64,000 bases of DNA, taken from NCBI GenBank assembly GCA_000708835.1, contig DF237063.1, positions 100,875 to 164,874 of the forward strand. Reading direction: 5' to 3'. A model generated the notes under the pieces. It did not search any database and had not been told where the DNA came from. It saw only the letters and a program-made list of their open reading frames with translations. The DNA comes from Klebsormidium nitens. Lineage: Eukaryota > Streptophyta > Klebsormidiophyceae > Klebsormidiales > Klebsormidiaceae. A program made the translations under genes and the position numbers. This document shows, piece after piece, positions 33,024 through 44,200 of the stretch (positions within the stretch are counted from its first letter, which is position 1; every line of letters begins with the position of its first letter).

Positions 33024-36000
33024 TCAGATGCCAGCCTTTTGGGCGGCAGCCGCTGCCGTGACATTGGTGGCAAGCTGGAAACTTCTAGCCGTGAGCGACT
33101 TGGTCTTTTCTATGATCTGCTCATACCTGGAAAAACAAAAGAGCACGAGTCAGCCAGCCGGCACAAACATTAGTCTCCGTTTCCACTACTGCATACTTGC
33201 AGAGACCAAGTTGGTGCTTGATGGCTCGGTTGGAATTTTATTCGCTCCCTCAGCGAATGCAGGCACCGCAGAACTTCCACGGCAAAGATCTAAATCTTCA
33301 GCCCTGAACGTTCGTCGGCTTGTTTCTGGTTGTCCTTCCGCAAATGATTGCTCACGAACTCTTCTCACAGCCCGCCCATCGCAGATGGATAAAGACAATC
33401 AGGTGGACGCTCTGAGAAGCAAATAATGCTCAAAACCATGGGAACGCAACCTGATGCCGTAAGGAACGGGTTGAACTCTCAAATTCCATGCAACGCAAAG
33501 CAATGATCCAAGACAGAGGGGCTTACACGCTGGGATGCGGGTTGGTCATGATGACGGTTCCGGCCTTGGAGTCGATCTTGGCCTCCAGCCGCGATTGCCG
33601 GATCAGGTTCACGATCCACCGCTCCGCGTCCTCCGGGCTGAGGCTCAGCTTCTCGGATAGAATCCTGCGGGTACACAGAGCGAATTTGAAAATCACATTC
33701 TAAACAGGGCGTTGTGGATTCCAAAAATGCAGCGACGAATAGCCCACCAAGCCGCTGTTCCAAGTCGCAGAACGGGGCAGCACGTGGTCAAGAGTCTCGG
33801 CGAAAGGCGGGCGAGAGGGGACGCCCTCGTCTGTGTTGTCCATAATGCTTGGAAAGATTGCCTTTTATTGCCTCTTGATGTGCAGGCCATGAACAGGGGC
33901 CTTTCGACGCAACATCCAAGGAACTGACGCTGAGGGCTGCCATTAATCAATTGATGGTCTCGCGCTTTCCTCGCCAGCTTCGAGAGCATGCCTACTGACT
34001 CAATGAGGGAATAGTCTGCAGGTGGAGACACCAGATGCTGACTCAATAGAAGGAAGGGCTCACTTGGTGTCAAGGCACTGGTGAATTTTGCAGTAGGTCT
34101 CGAAGATGTAGTTGCGCGCGTTGTCCATCAGCTCCCCTCGGACGGACCCAATGAAGTAGTCGTTCGCCAACACCTGCGCGACCAAACCGGAGGGTTTCAA
34201 CTTCTAGGGCCAAGGGACTGCAAGATTCCAGGCGTAACCTTCTGGCAAGAGAGGGTCCCTGACTAGTCAACGTGTGTGTACTCCTTTTCCCAGACGAAGG
34301 TACTAGGCATTCCTGCAAATTATCTGCCGTTACCAATAGGTCACGACCATGTTGATACGTACATCGCTGTGTTTCGCTTGGACTAACGAGAATGTCAACG
34401 AAAATGCAGATTCGTTTACTTAAGACTGATCGAAGAATGTTCACTCTTTCTCGTTAACAAGAGAGATACCTCCAACCTGGATGCTCTGGAGGACTTTTTC
34501 AACCGGACAGAACCTGGAAAGCTCCGGAGGGATTTTTCAACCAGAGAGAATCTTCCAAATCTCGCTAAAAAACGAAAATACTAATCAGAAACCCGCTGCC
34601 CACCTCCTCGCAATCTACTCGGCTTCTGCTGCGCCCCGAAAGAAGAACGACGTGAAGGCTCGAGGAACCAGTATTACAGAAAGGAACCCGAGGAAAACAT
34701 CCCAAATACGTCAGCTCAACTCCTAACCTCCTTGCACTACTTCAGCTTCTGCTGCGCCCCTCAAAACCGTGTCCTCCAAAAATACGTATAATGTTGACGC
34801 GGAATCATACTTCAGCACTTCATAAACGTTTCTCGACTCACAACCACCAAAAAGAGAAAGCCAAACACTGCATCCGCACCTCCGCGCAGTTCTTCGGATT
34901 CTGCTGCCANNNNNNNNNNNNNNNNNNNNNNNNNNNNNNNNNNNNNNNNNNNNNNNNNNNNNNNNNNNNNNNNNNNNNNNNNNNNNNNNNNNNNNNNNNN
35001 NNNNNNNNNNNNNNNNNNNNNNNNNNNNNNNNNNNNNNNNNNNNNNNNNNNNNNNNNNNNNNNNNNNNNNNNNNNNNNNNNNNNNNNNNNNNNNNNNNNN
35101 NNNNNNNNNNNNNNNNNNNNNNNNNNNNNNNNNNNNNNNNNNNNNNNNNNNNNNNNNNNNNNNNNNNNNNNNNNNNNNNNNNNNNNNNNNNNNNNNNNNN
35201 NNNNNNNNNNNNNNNNNNNNNNNNNNNNNNNNNNNNNNNNNNNNNNNNNNNNNNNNNNNNNNNNNNNNNNNNNNNNNNNNNNNNNNNNNNNNNNNNNNNN
35301 NNNNNNNNNNNNNNNNNNNNNNNNNNNNNNNNNNNNNNNNNNNNNNNNNNNNNNNNNNNNNNNNNNNNNNNNNNNNNNNNNNNNNNNNNNNNNNNNNNNN
35401 NNNNNNNNNNNNNNNNNNNNNNNNNNNNNNNNNNNNNNNNNNNNNNNNNNNNNNNNNNNNNNNNNNNNNNNNNNNNNNNNNNNNNNNNNNNNNNNNNNNN
35501 NNNNNNNNNNNNNNNNNNNNNNNNNNNNNNNNNNNNNNNNNNNNNNNNNNNNNNNATACTCCAACACCTCGTAATATTCTCCAAAGGACGACTACCATAA
35601 GACTTGTAAAAAACTGGGGCCAGAAGTCTATCCGCACCTCCTCGCACTCTTTCAGCTTCTGCTGCGCCCCCTCGAAATTGGTCCTCCAGAATTGTGTGAG
35701 TCTGACACTAAATCCTACTCCCTTCCTTCATTTTCTTCGAACCACAACTAGTCTCAAGAGTCCGAAAAAAGAATTTAAGGTCCAAATCCGCACCTCCTCG
35801 CACTCTTTCAGCTTCTGCTGCGCCCCCTCGAAGTCGTACTCGATGTAGAGGCACTCGAGGAACTGCGTGATGGGGTCCGCGTACGTGTAGCTCTCCTGCT
35901 GGATGACCTTCATCAGCTCGCGCATCACCAGCTGCCGCCGCCGCTTGTTCAAAATCACCGCCGTCGCCAGGTACCGCAGCAAGTGGTGCGCATTCTGCTG

Positions 36001-39000
36001 GATCGCGTTCAAGTACCTGGAAGAAGGGGCGTTCTGGACTTAGAATTCTTAAGTAATTTGAGTCCTTGATTTGCAGGTCTGGTATTACTGGCTTCCTGGG
36101 TCAATCATATCACCGCTGTCACTAGGTACCGCAGCAAGTGGTGCGCAATCTGCTGGATCGCATTCGAAAAGCTGGGGGTCAGCGGTCTAGATATCCCAGA
36201 AGTTGCGCATCTTCGGGTTGGAATTTTAGAAGCATTGGCTTTCAAATCGCTCGTTCAAGGATCCCCACGACCGCCAGGTACTGCAGCAAGTAGTAAACAT
36301 TCTGCTGGATCGCATCTGAATACCTGAGGGGCGACAATGTGCGAGCCTAGGATTGCTAGCTTTGTTGAATCAGTTGGGTATAATATGTACAGCTACTGTT
36401 CTCCAGGATGCTCTGCTTGATTGAGCTCAGATACTTGAAAAGTGAGACATCGTGATGAACGACGCAGTTTAAGGCTTGGTAGAAAGCGGGGAAAAAAAAA
36501 ACGACTGACCGACAGCAAGTCTTGAGGAGCACAAACCAGGGTCACGTAACCCAGATTACACAATGAAACGAAGGTGCTTCTTCGGGTGGAGCTTACGCTC
36601 ACGTAACCGGATCGACTGAAGCCTCATACTATTGTGAAGGACGTAGAAACGTGCATGTCTGTACCCTTAATTGTGAAACGGCGATCAGAGAGGAAACAGA
36701 CAAACACTTAGACGGGGGAATCAACAAGCGGAATGGAACTACATCGAACTGACTTTTGATGAGTGGCGCTCACTTTTCTTGGAAGAACATGTCGATGAGG
36801 AGGTTGTTCCCGTTTTCGTGGTTGAAGAAGACGAAGAGGCTCCAGTGCAGCAGCCACGTCCGCTGCTGCAGCTGGCTCAGGGGGCTGGTAAAGGCCTGCA
36901 AACAGAGGGCGGGGAAACGAGGGGTTGGACGCTTAAATCAAAGCTCCAGACGGAATTTGTAGCCAACTTGCCTTCTTCTGAGCCAAGGACGTGCCACAAA
37001 ACGCCACTCGCAAGCCCAGCACTTTATATAAACGAATGTGCACACAATATCGTTAAAGAGGTGAGAGCGATTGGGCTCATACTAGACCCCGCTTAGACTC
37101 TGGGAACGGCTTAAATTCAGTCTCCTACTCAAACGCGGTCTTTTTAAGACTAGGTCTTCCGTAAGTCGCTCCAAATTCGACCTCGAAGTCCTGAGAACCC
37201 GAATCGGATGCAAAGTCCTCAATATAGGCCCCTTTACCTTCCCTGATCCGTTTACAACTTCCCGCTGCATTGTCCCAATTCCAAAAACCTCTCCAAGCAT
37301 TTTGATCCGGCTCCTACACCCAAGAATCTCAAGGTGCAAATCCCCCACCAAATGCAACCGACCTTGATGTCGAATATTCCTTGAGCCAGTAATGTCCTCG
37401 CGCAACTCCTTCCGACTTATTTTCAAACCCCAGAGGTCGACTCCACTTCCAATCGACTCACTCCTCCAAATCCTTCCATAACTCCCTCCAAAAATCTTCC
37501 GCAACTCAGAAATCAATCTGAACTCCAGATTCATACCCACCTTGGAGTCGATAATCTCCTTGAGCCGGTTGAGATCCTCCAGCGCGTCCTCCCACTTCTG
37601 CATCAGGATGGCCGCCGCCAGCTTGCCCCACAGCGCGCTCATGCTTTTGTCCGCGTCGCTCGACAGCTGGCGGTAGCTGTACAGAAACTCGGCCGCGCCC
37701 GAGTAGTTGCCGCACTCAAACTGGAACTTGGCGTACCAGTAGAGAGCCTCGATCTGGTCCTGTCCAATCTGGAAGAGCAGAAAGAGACAACGTCCCTTTT
37801 CAGCACGTCTCCCAATTTCATCTCTTGAGAGGAACGCTTGGGAGATTATCCGCGCCCAAGTGGTTGCCGCACTCGAACTAATCCTTAACTGTGTATTTTT
37901 AGAGCCTCAATCTGGTCCTGTCCAATCTGGATAGGCAAAAATAGACACGCCCCTCTTCAGCTCGCTTTCTGATTCCTTCGGAGACCATCAACAGAAACGC
38001 AGACCACGAGAAGTTGGATGAACTGGAGTTGAGTCAATCTGCCCCTGCTCCCTTTGCAGCTCGGTTTTCTGGTTCTGTCAGAATTGAGCAGAGAAGTGGC
38101 CCCAATAACTCAAATGACTTAAAACAAAGTGGTCCTGGTAAAAGTCAAACCTAGATATGAGATCCGAAAGATGAGACATAAGCAAAGCAGGACGCCAGAC
38201 GAGGTATGAACAACCGACTTTGAAGGCCGGTAAGACAAAATCGACCGGACAAAAAACCGAACTAAGGAACACATCAAACCTCGCAGGAATGCGAAGCTGA
38301 CACTGAAGCGCTCCACCAGGATGCAAATGCTCAATAACGATGAGTGACGATGGGACACCAAGGAGCTCGGATCCGAAAACAGTCAGAGGACCAAAGGAGA
38401 TGATGAAAGACCAGTATGGAAGGCAAAGGGGGTGGCACCGACAATGAAGCACTCCCCCAGCAGCTGCACGTCACGAGAACGATGAGATACTCGAGGAAGT
38501 CTGAGATACCCACGAAGTCAAGACAAAGGAAGCAGTGAAAGAATGAGAAGGATGATCTTGAAAACGGAGTACAAAATGCAGAAAAGGTGGTGGCACTGAC
38601 GTTGAAGCGCTCCCGCAGCAGCTGCACATTGTAGGCCTTGTCGGAGGGGTGCAGCTGGTCGACGTGTGCGGGGTCCTGCAAGAACTGGATGATGGGGGCC
38701 GCCTTCTCGTCCAGGTCGCGCATGCGCTCGACAACGTCCGCACGCCGCTCGAGCATCTCTGCAGGGGGGGGGATGCCGACACTGTTGATGAGCGCGAGAA
38801 TGTGGGGTCAATCAACAGCTTCTCACCAGAGTATTCATCCGCCTTCTTATTCTGGACTTATAAATGGCGCCTGCAAACATGCTTCAGCGCTCTGCAACTA
38901 CGACTCCTAGCCCACACACTGTACCAAGCATGGAGAGGGATCGAAACAAGCGCTCGGCACAGCGGCCTGTCAGAGCAAAAGTCTGAGCAACTCCAACTAT

Positions 39001-40059
39001 CAACCAGGGCATGCGCGTCAGGCCGGCCTTTTCTGTGCCCTCTGATTACATCCAATCAGTGGCTGACTTGCAATTTGCTGTGAGCCATTTCAACCATTAC
39101 GATTATAATTTCGCCAGCTCTACACCAAAGTCGCCGTCTGCTACACCTAACCCATAGATTCCTTTTTGCCCCGCTTTGCTGTCGCCTTGAACGTCGACTT
39201 ACAGACCGTTTGCAGACGACATAATTAGCTGCGCCGATCTCAAGGAGGAGGGACACAAGAGCCGAGCGGAGCCAAAGGGTGACAAAGCTAGAAAACCTGC
39301 CCGGGAGCTGCCCGCTGGTCACTGCCGCCTGCATTCAGTCGCCACTGTAACACCACTACCAATCCTGGCTTCAACCGTGCTGATCTCATCAACCTTCCAA
39401 AGGCGATTGATTGAGAGCAACTGCCAGCGGACCAATCATCAATGGCACACCGTCGATTGGAGACTTCGCCGCAAATATAGAATCTGGATTGCGGGACGCC
39501 GCACCTTCCGGGACGTCCTCTGTCCTGTAGAGCGCTTTGTGGATGTCCATGCCATAGTCAACCATGTTTGTCTTGCCCAAGAGGTCGATTTTGGCCTTCA
39601 GAATGTCCTCCTCCGGGTATACCTGCACCGACCTCAGGATGTTTACGATCACTCATAGCAATGCATTGTCCGGCGGCAGGCCTGTGCGGCGCTTCCCTTA
39701 TGCAAGCTGAAAAGTCTCATAACACCACAGGAACAAGACATACGCAGAGACAATTGGCACCGTTACCAACGATTCCCTTGGCTCAATACCAATTCGCGTT
39801 TAACTCGCTTTGCCCCCTGATATAGTGCCCAGGATCTTGTTGCAAGCGCTAACCAAGTTGACGAGCTGGCTGCAGAGGTACTAAAGGGGCCACGCTTTCC
39901 TTTTGAAAGAATACACACCGGAACTACATCAGACGCGTCAAAAGCAGCCGGCAAGCAAAGCATTAGACTGACCTGCTTCTCTTGAAGAAACTCCAGCAGC
40001 GGGAACACCAGATGCCGGTCCAGATAGGGCGACATCTTGGGCACCAAATCGTGTGCCAT
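33024..40059 (-). CDS. EIF3E: Translation initiation factor eIF3 subunit E (INT6)
   Basis: Nine exons: 40059-39973, 39622-39505, 38758-38601, 37768-37541, 36895-36774, 36016-35794, 34173-34064, 33664-33527 and 33126-33024. All splice sites are canonical and phases agree, giving 428 residues (human has 445). Landmarks are [17 protein letters not shown] (exon 1), [20 protein letters not shown] (exon 2), QYNVQLL-type [14 protein letters not shown] (exon 3), [19 protein letters not shown] and [15 protein letters not shown] (exon 4), [17 protein letters not shown] and [18 protein letters not shown] (exon 6), and the PCI winged-helix part [20 protein letters not shown] (exon 8). It ends [10 protein letters not shown]. 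It is a core subunit of the eIF3 complex, which loads mRNA on the 40S ribosome. Exons 3-8 use almost only G/C third positions, and several introns carry junction-copy arrays. Confidence 0.97.
34600..35835 (-). repeat. Junction-copy array: 3' end and donor of eIF3e exon 6, containing the gap
   Basis: The true junction on the plus strand is TCCGCACCTCCTCGCACTCT followed by TTCAGCTTCTGCTGCGCCCC (35787-35826). It recurs at about 35630-35670 almost unchanged, and on the other side of the gap at about 34865-34910, 34728-34760 and 34600-34640. Each copy keeps the ttct..ttctgctgc core. Spacings are about 120-160 bp. Further copies may lie within the gap. Confidence 0.9.
34910..35555. other. Assembly gap (646 N)
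   Basis: Unknown bases, inside the eIF3e intron between exons 6 and 7 and inside the junction-copy array. Open frames running through it are artefacts. True length may differ. Confidence 1.
35945..36445 (-). repeat. Junction-copy array: acceptor and 5' end of eIF3e exon 6
   Basis: The plus-strand words at the true exon start, CAGGTACCGCAGCAAGTGGT and TTCTGCTGGATCGCGTTCAA, recur at about 36125-36180, at 36270-36330 and, weakly, at 36403-36440. The copies lie in the preceding intron. Spacing is about 140-175 bp. Confidence 0.88.
37740..38100 (-). repeat. Junction-copy array: acceptor and 5' end of eIF3e exon 4
   Basis: The true acceptor (plus strand tctggtcctgtccaatctgg, 37753-37772) recurs at about 37911-37930 and as tctggttctgtcagaattg near 38068. 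Both copies keep a following cctc/cccttttcagc-like word. Spacing is about 155-160 bp. Confidence 0.8.
38280..38620 (-). repeat. Junction-copy array: 3' end and donor of eIF3e exon 3
   Basis: The true junction (ggtggcactgacgttgaagc then gctcccgcagcagctgcac) at about 38588-38627 recurs at about 38430-38470 and 38288-38325. Spacings are about 158 and 142 bp, and both copies are followed by an aacgatgag word. Confidence 0.85.
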
Positions 40060-41209
40060 CTTTCGACCACTTCAATTGCCTACCAACGTAAACTTGTCGT
40101 GAGTGCCCGTCCCACTTCTGTAGTCAAATTCGCGGATTGCAACCCCTCGAAAGAAGCTCTTTTCCCTGTGCTGCGCGCTTTCCCTATGCCCTCATGTCTC
40201 AGACAACGCGTTGTGTTTCCTCCATTTCATAGCGTTGATCTGCTGGCAGCACTGCAGCTGCCAACAGATGAGATGATCAAGCACCCAAGCTTGTACCGGG
40301 CGTATCGACCTGGCTTAGTACGACGTGCTCTGGGTTCGGCTGTCATGCCCGGGAGCCTCGTCCCGGGCAACTGGCCAGAGTGGTAATGGTAGATTTGCTA
40401 TGGTAATGGTTTCTTGGCATCCGGAAGACGAAATTACGAATGTCCCGTCGGCACCACTGCCGCAAAACTATCAAAGTAGACTCCTTTTGTTAGTGTCTCC
40501 GCCACTCTGATTGGTGTGAATCACTCTCAACCCACCTGGAAGCACCTGAAGTGTGACAATTATTGCAGTCTGTCAGTGGTTACGGGAGTGGTTACAACGT
40601 TGACAATAAGACTGACATCGACATTGACATCGTTGACATTGACATTGACCCGGGGCACTTACTTTGACATTAGGGTTACGTTGCAAACCTGTGACGGTTC
40701 ACGCCAATCGACGAGCGCTTTGTTAGGGTTACGCCATTTCCCAGTGACATTAGGGTTACTCACTGACAGTGACAACCGGGCAGAGTTCTTTTAGTTTTAG
40801 TGTTGTAGGCCATTTATCCTGACCTGGTTCTATCCGTACTAGAATCCGTACCGCAAAGTGTACGGTAAAACCTGAAATTCTGACGCATTTTTGTTCAAAG
40901 GACCTGAGCTGACAGTACGGTCCACGCGGATACCCTGTGAACCTATGATCCCGCGTGTAAGATGTTTTCACACTTTTTTGGAGCCTGAGACACTAACAAA
41001 AGGAGTCTACTTCGTCTTACTTGCACCACTGCCAGTGCAGCAATTCTGCTGCTTCAGACATCCAAATTCAATGTTAATAGCAGGTGGTGGTGCTACTGCG
41101 CTTTTTCAACGTCTAGGACGGTTGTCTCTCCTGAGAATTGCCTTTGAGGCCATCTTTAACTGCACGCAGTTGCCCCGAAACTCTGCATTCCAGATTGCAG
41201 GCAGCCACA
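40060..41209. promoter_or_regulatory. Putative bidirectional promoter, eIF3e / NO66
   Basis: Start codons diverge across 1150 bp. The region holds a gacatcgacattgacat-type minisatellite (about 40597-40660) and three spaced copies of TTAGGGTTAC (about 40668, 40723, 40749), close to the plant telo-box AAACCCTA read on the other strand. Telo-boxes are known in plant promoters of translation and ribosome genes. The functional link here is inference. Confidence 0.5.
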
Positions 41210-44200
41210 ATGGGGCGCTCAGACAAGGCGGCTGAGGCCAATGGCACAAAGCAGCCCAAGAAGCGGGCGCACATTGAGCCTGAAGAGGAGGAGGAAGAAC
41301 TAGAGGAGGGATATGAACTAGAGGAGGAAGCAGAACTGGACTCAGAGGACGAGGGGATGGAGTTGGGGGACGAGGACGGTGAAGAGGAGGAGGCGCTTCT
41401 GGAGATGTTCACTCAGGCGGAAATCATTGAAGACATGAGAAAAGCGGGCGAGGTCAAGAGCGGGAAAGCGATTGCGGAGAAGGATCGGGAACTAGAGACG
41501 GCTGCCGACTTCATGCAGTGGCTGATCGCCCCAATGACTCTTGAGAAGTTCTACAGCGAGTACTGGGAGAAGAAGCCGTTTGTGATCCAGCGGAAGAACT
41601 GCCGGGGCTACTACAACGGCTGGTTTGGAAAGGATGACGTCATCGCACTCCTGCGCACGGGCAAGATGCTGTACGGCAAGAACGTCGACGTCACGAACTA
41701 CGTCGACAATGAGCGGGTGACCCTCAACAAGGACGGGGCGGCGGACGCCGATGAGGTGCTCAGGAACTTTGAGGGGGGGTGCTCCGTCAGAGTTTTGCAC
41801 CCCCAGAGATGGTCGGATCCGCTGTGGCTGATGCTCTCTACATTGGAGCGGCACTGGGAGAGCGTTGTGGGGTGCAACACGTACCTCACCCCACCGGGGT
41901 CGCAGGGGTTTAGCCCCCACTTTGACGACATCGAGGCGTTTGTGCTGCAAACGGAGGGGCGGAAGCACTGGCGGTGCTATGCGCCGCGCGAGGGGGGGGA
42001 GCTGTTGCCGCGTGTCAGCAGCCCCAACTTCTTGCAGGTGAGGGTTAGCGCTCAGGTTTTGGCAAGGGTTGAAAAGGTGGAGTTTGGGGAAGGTTCTCTT
42101 CGAATTTTGCTAAGGGGTTAAGAGTTGGGATTTCGATCTTTTTATTTTGATGCAAAGGTGGTGCAATTTAGCAGCCCCAATATCTCGCAAGTGAGGTTTG
42201 TGGTGTTTAGATGTTCTGGGTTTTGGCAAAAGTTTAAAAGGTTGGGTTTGGAAGTTTGGTCTAATGGCAAGGTGGTGCAGCCCCAGGTGTGATTTGCGGG
42301 GGTGATTAGTGTTTTGGGTTCCGGGAAGGGTTAACGTTTGGTGGGTTTTTCAAGGGTTTGTCCGATTGCAAGGTGGTGCAGGTTAGCAGCCCAAGCCGTC
42401 CCATGTAGGCTCGGGGTTGTTCAGAATTCTCGGTTATGGCAAGGGTTTAGGAGGTGAAGTTTTGAGATTTCAGCCCTGTTGCAAAGGTGGTGCAACATAG
42501 CAGCCTTAGCGTTCCATAGGTGGCGCTGCGAGGTTTCTGATGGGGCTGGCAAAAGTGGTCAGGAATCTTGCAAGACCTTCTCAATGGATTTTGCAAGTAT
42601 TTCCGGGAGTGTGGCCTGATGGTTAGGTGGTGCAACTCTGTGCAACTGCGGTACGCTTACCAGATTAGTTTCATGACTCGCCAGGTGGCAGAGGTCGACT
42701 ATGAATTCACAGTAACCCATCATACGTCCCATAAATGATGCAGTCCTGTATCCCAAATGTTGAAAGCGGTGCGATGTAGCACACTGTCGGCCACTTTCCA
42801 AAGCTGTTTTACTTCCTCTTCATAGCGCCAGACTTGGTTACCTACACTGTTACGTGCGATACATTCTGCTGTCGCGTCAGGCCTTTGTAGTGATGAAGTG
42901 CCACGATTTCTGTCGGCACCGTCTGACCTGTTGTTTTCTATGTTCGGACTAAGGGCCACAGACTGATGGAATGGCCATCTTGCTTTTGCAGGAAGACATC
43001 GGCGAGCCGGTGCTCGAGTTCGACCTTGAGGCAGGGGACCTTCTGTACATGCCCCGGGGGACGATCCATCAGGTAAGGCTTGTGCGATTCTTGTGTTGCA
43101 AGGGGTGTGGATTAGTCAAATCCAAGCTGGGTACAGCAACGGTCTTCTCGGCGGGGGTGCCTGTTTAATCGTGCGTTTCCTTCAAGGGGCCATTTATGTC
43201 GATTGACTAAAATCAGAATCGTGGAGGTCTCGGACTCCGGTGATCGAGTGTGGTTACCTAAAAACGAATCTGGCAGGGTTTTGAAATCAAAAGAACTAAC
43301 TCTTGTTCGAGAACTCTCTGTTGTGCAGACTCTACTCAAGTGTATCTTCAAGCGAAAGCTTACCCGTTTCCCCAGTCAAGCTGCACCTACTCTTTGAGGC
43401 CCTATTCAAGCACGACTATCCTAACAGGGATCTCTTTTTGTCTCCTACCAGGTCAACTGCCTCCTCGACAGCCACTTTATGCACATTAAGTGGTCGACTT
43501 TCTGGTTCACAAGCTGCTACCTTACGTAATTTTACTAGAAAAAATTCCTCCTTTATCAAATTCTGACAAGAATTTCCAACAAGAGTTTCTGACAAGAATT
43601 CACGTCACTCCTCCCAGGCGAACTGCCTCCCCGACAGCCACTCCATGCACATCACTGTCTCCACGGGGCAGCAGAACACTTGGGCCGACTTTTTAGCCAT
43701 CACGCTGCCCCGCGCGCTCGAGCTGGCGGCGGAAGAACACGTGGAGCTGCGGCGGAGCGTGCCGCGCGACGTGCTGAACTACATGGGGGTCGTGCATTCG
43801 GACAGCTCGGACACCAGGTGAGCACCGTCCAAAAAAGTTTCACACAGTTGATTCTGTCCATATATCAACAGTGTGAAAAACGTATGGAAAGGTTGGTCGC
43901 GTCGTCCGAAAAAGTCCAACAGCTATTCACTGAAGGTGCCGAAAGGATTGAATGGTTGGACCCTATGCGAACGGATGTCTCGGTCACTAGGTGAGCGCCG
44001 TTGGAAGAATCTAACATCACTACTTCAAAAGTTCTTCAAGATGCCAAGATTGAAAACTACGATTACAATCCGGACAGCTGTACTGTTCGGACACCGTGCA
44101 GTCGGACAGCTTGGAAGCTAGGTGAGAGCCGGTTGGGGGGATCGGACGAACTTGAAAGCTAGCTTGAGTAAAAGAGGTGACGAAATTGTCTTGTGCATTT

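Noticed and set aside
34723-35637. Long frames through the N run
   Set aside because: They consist mostly of undetermined bases.
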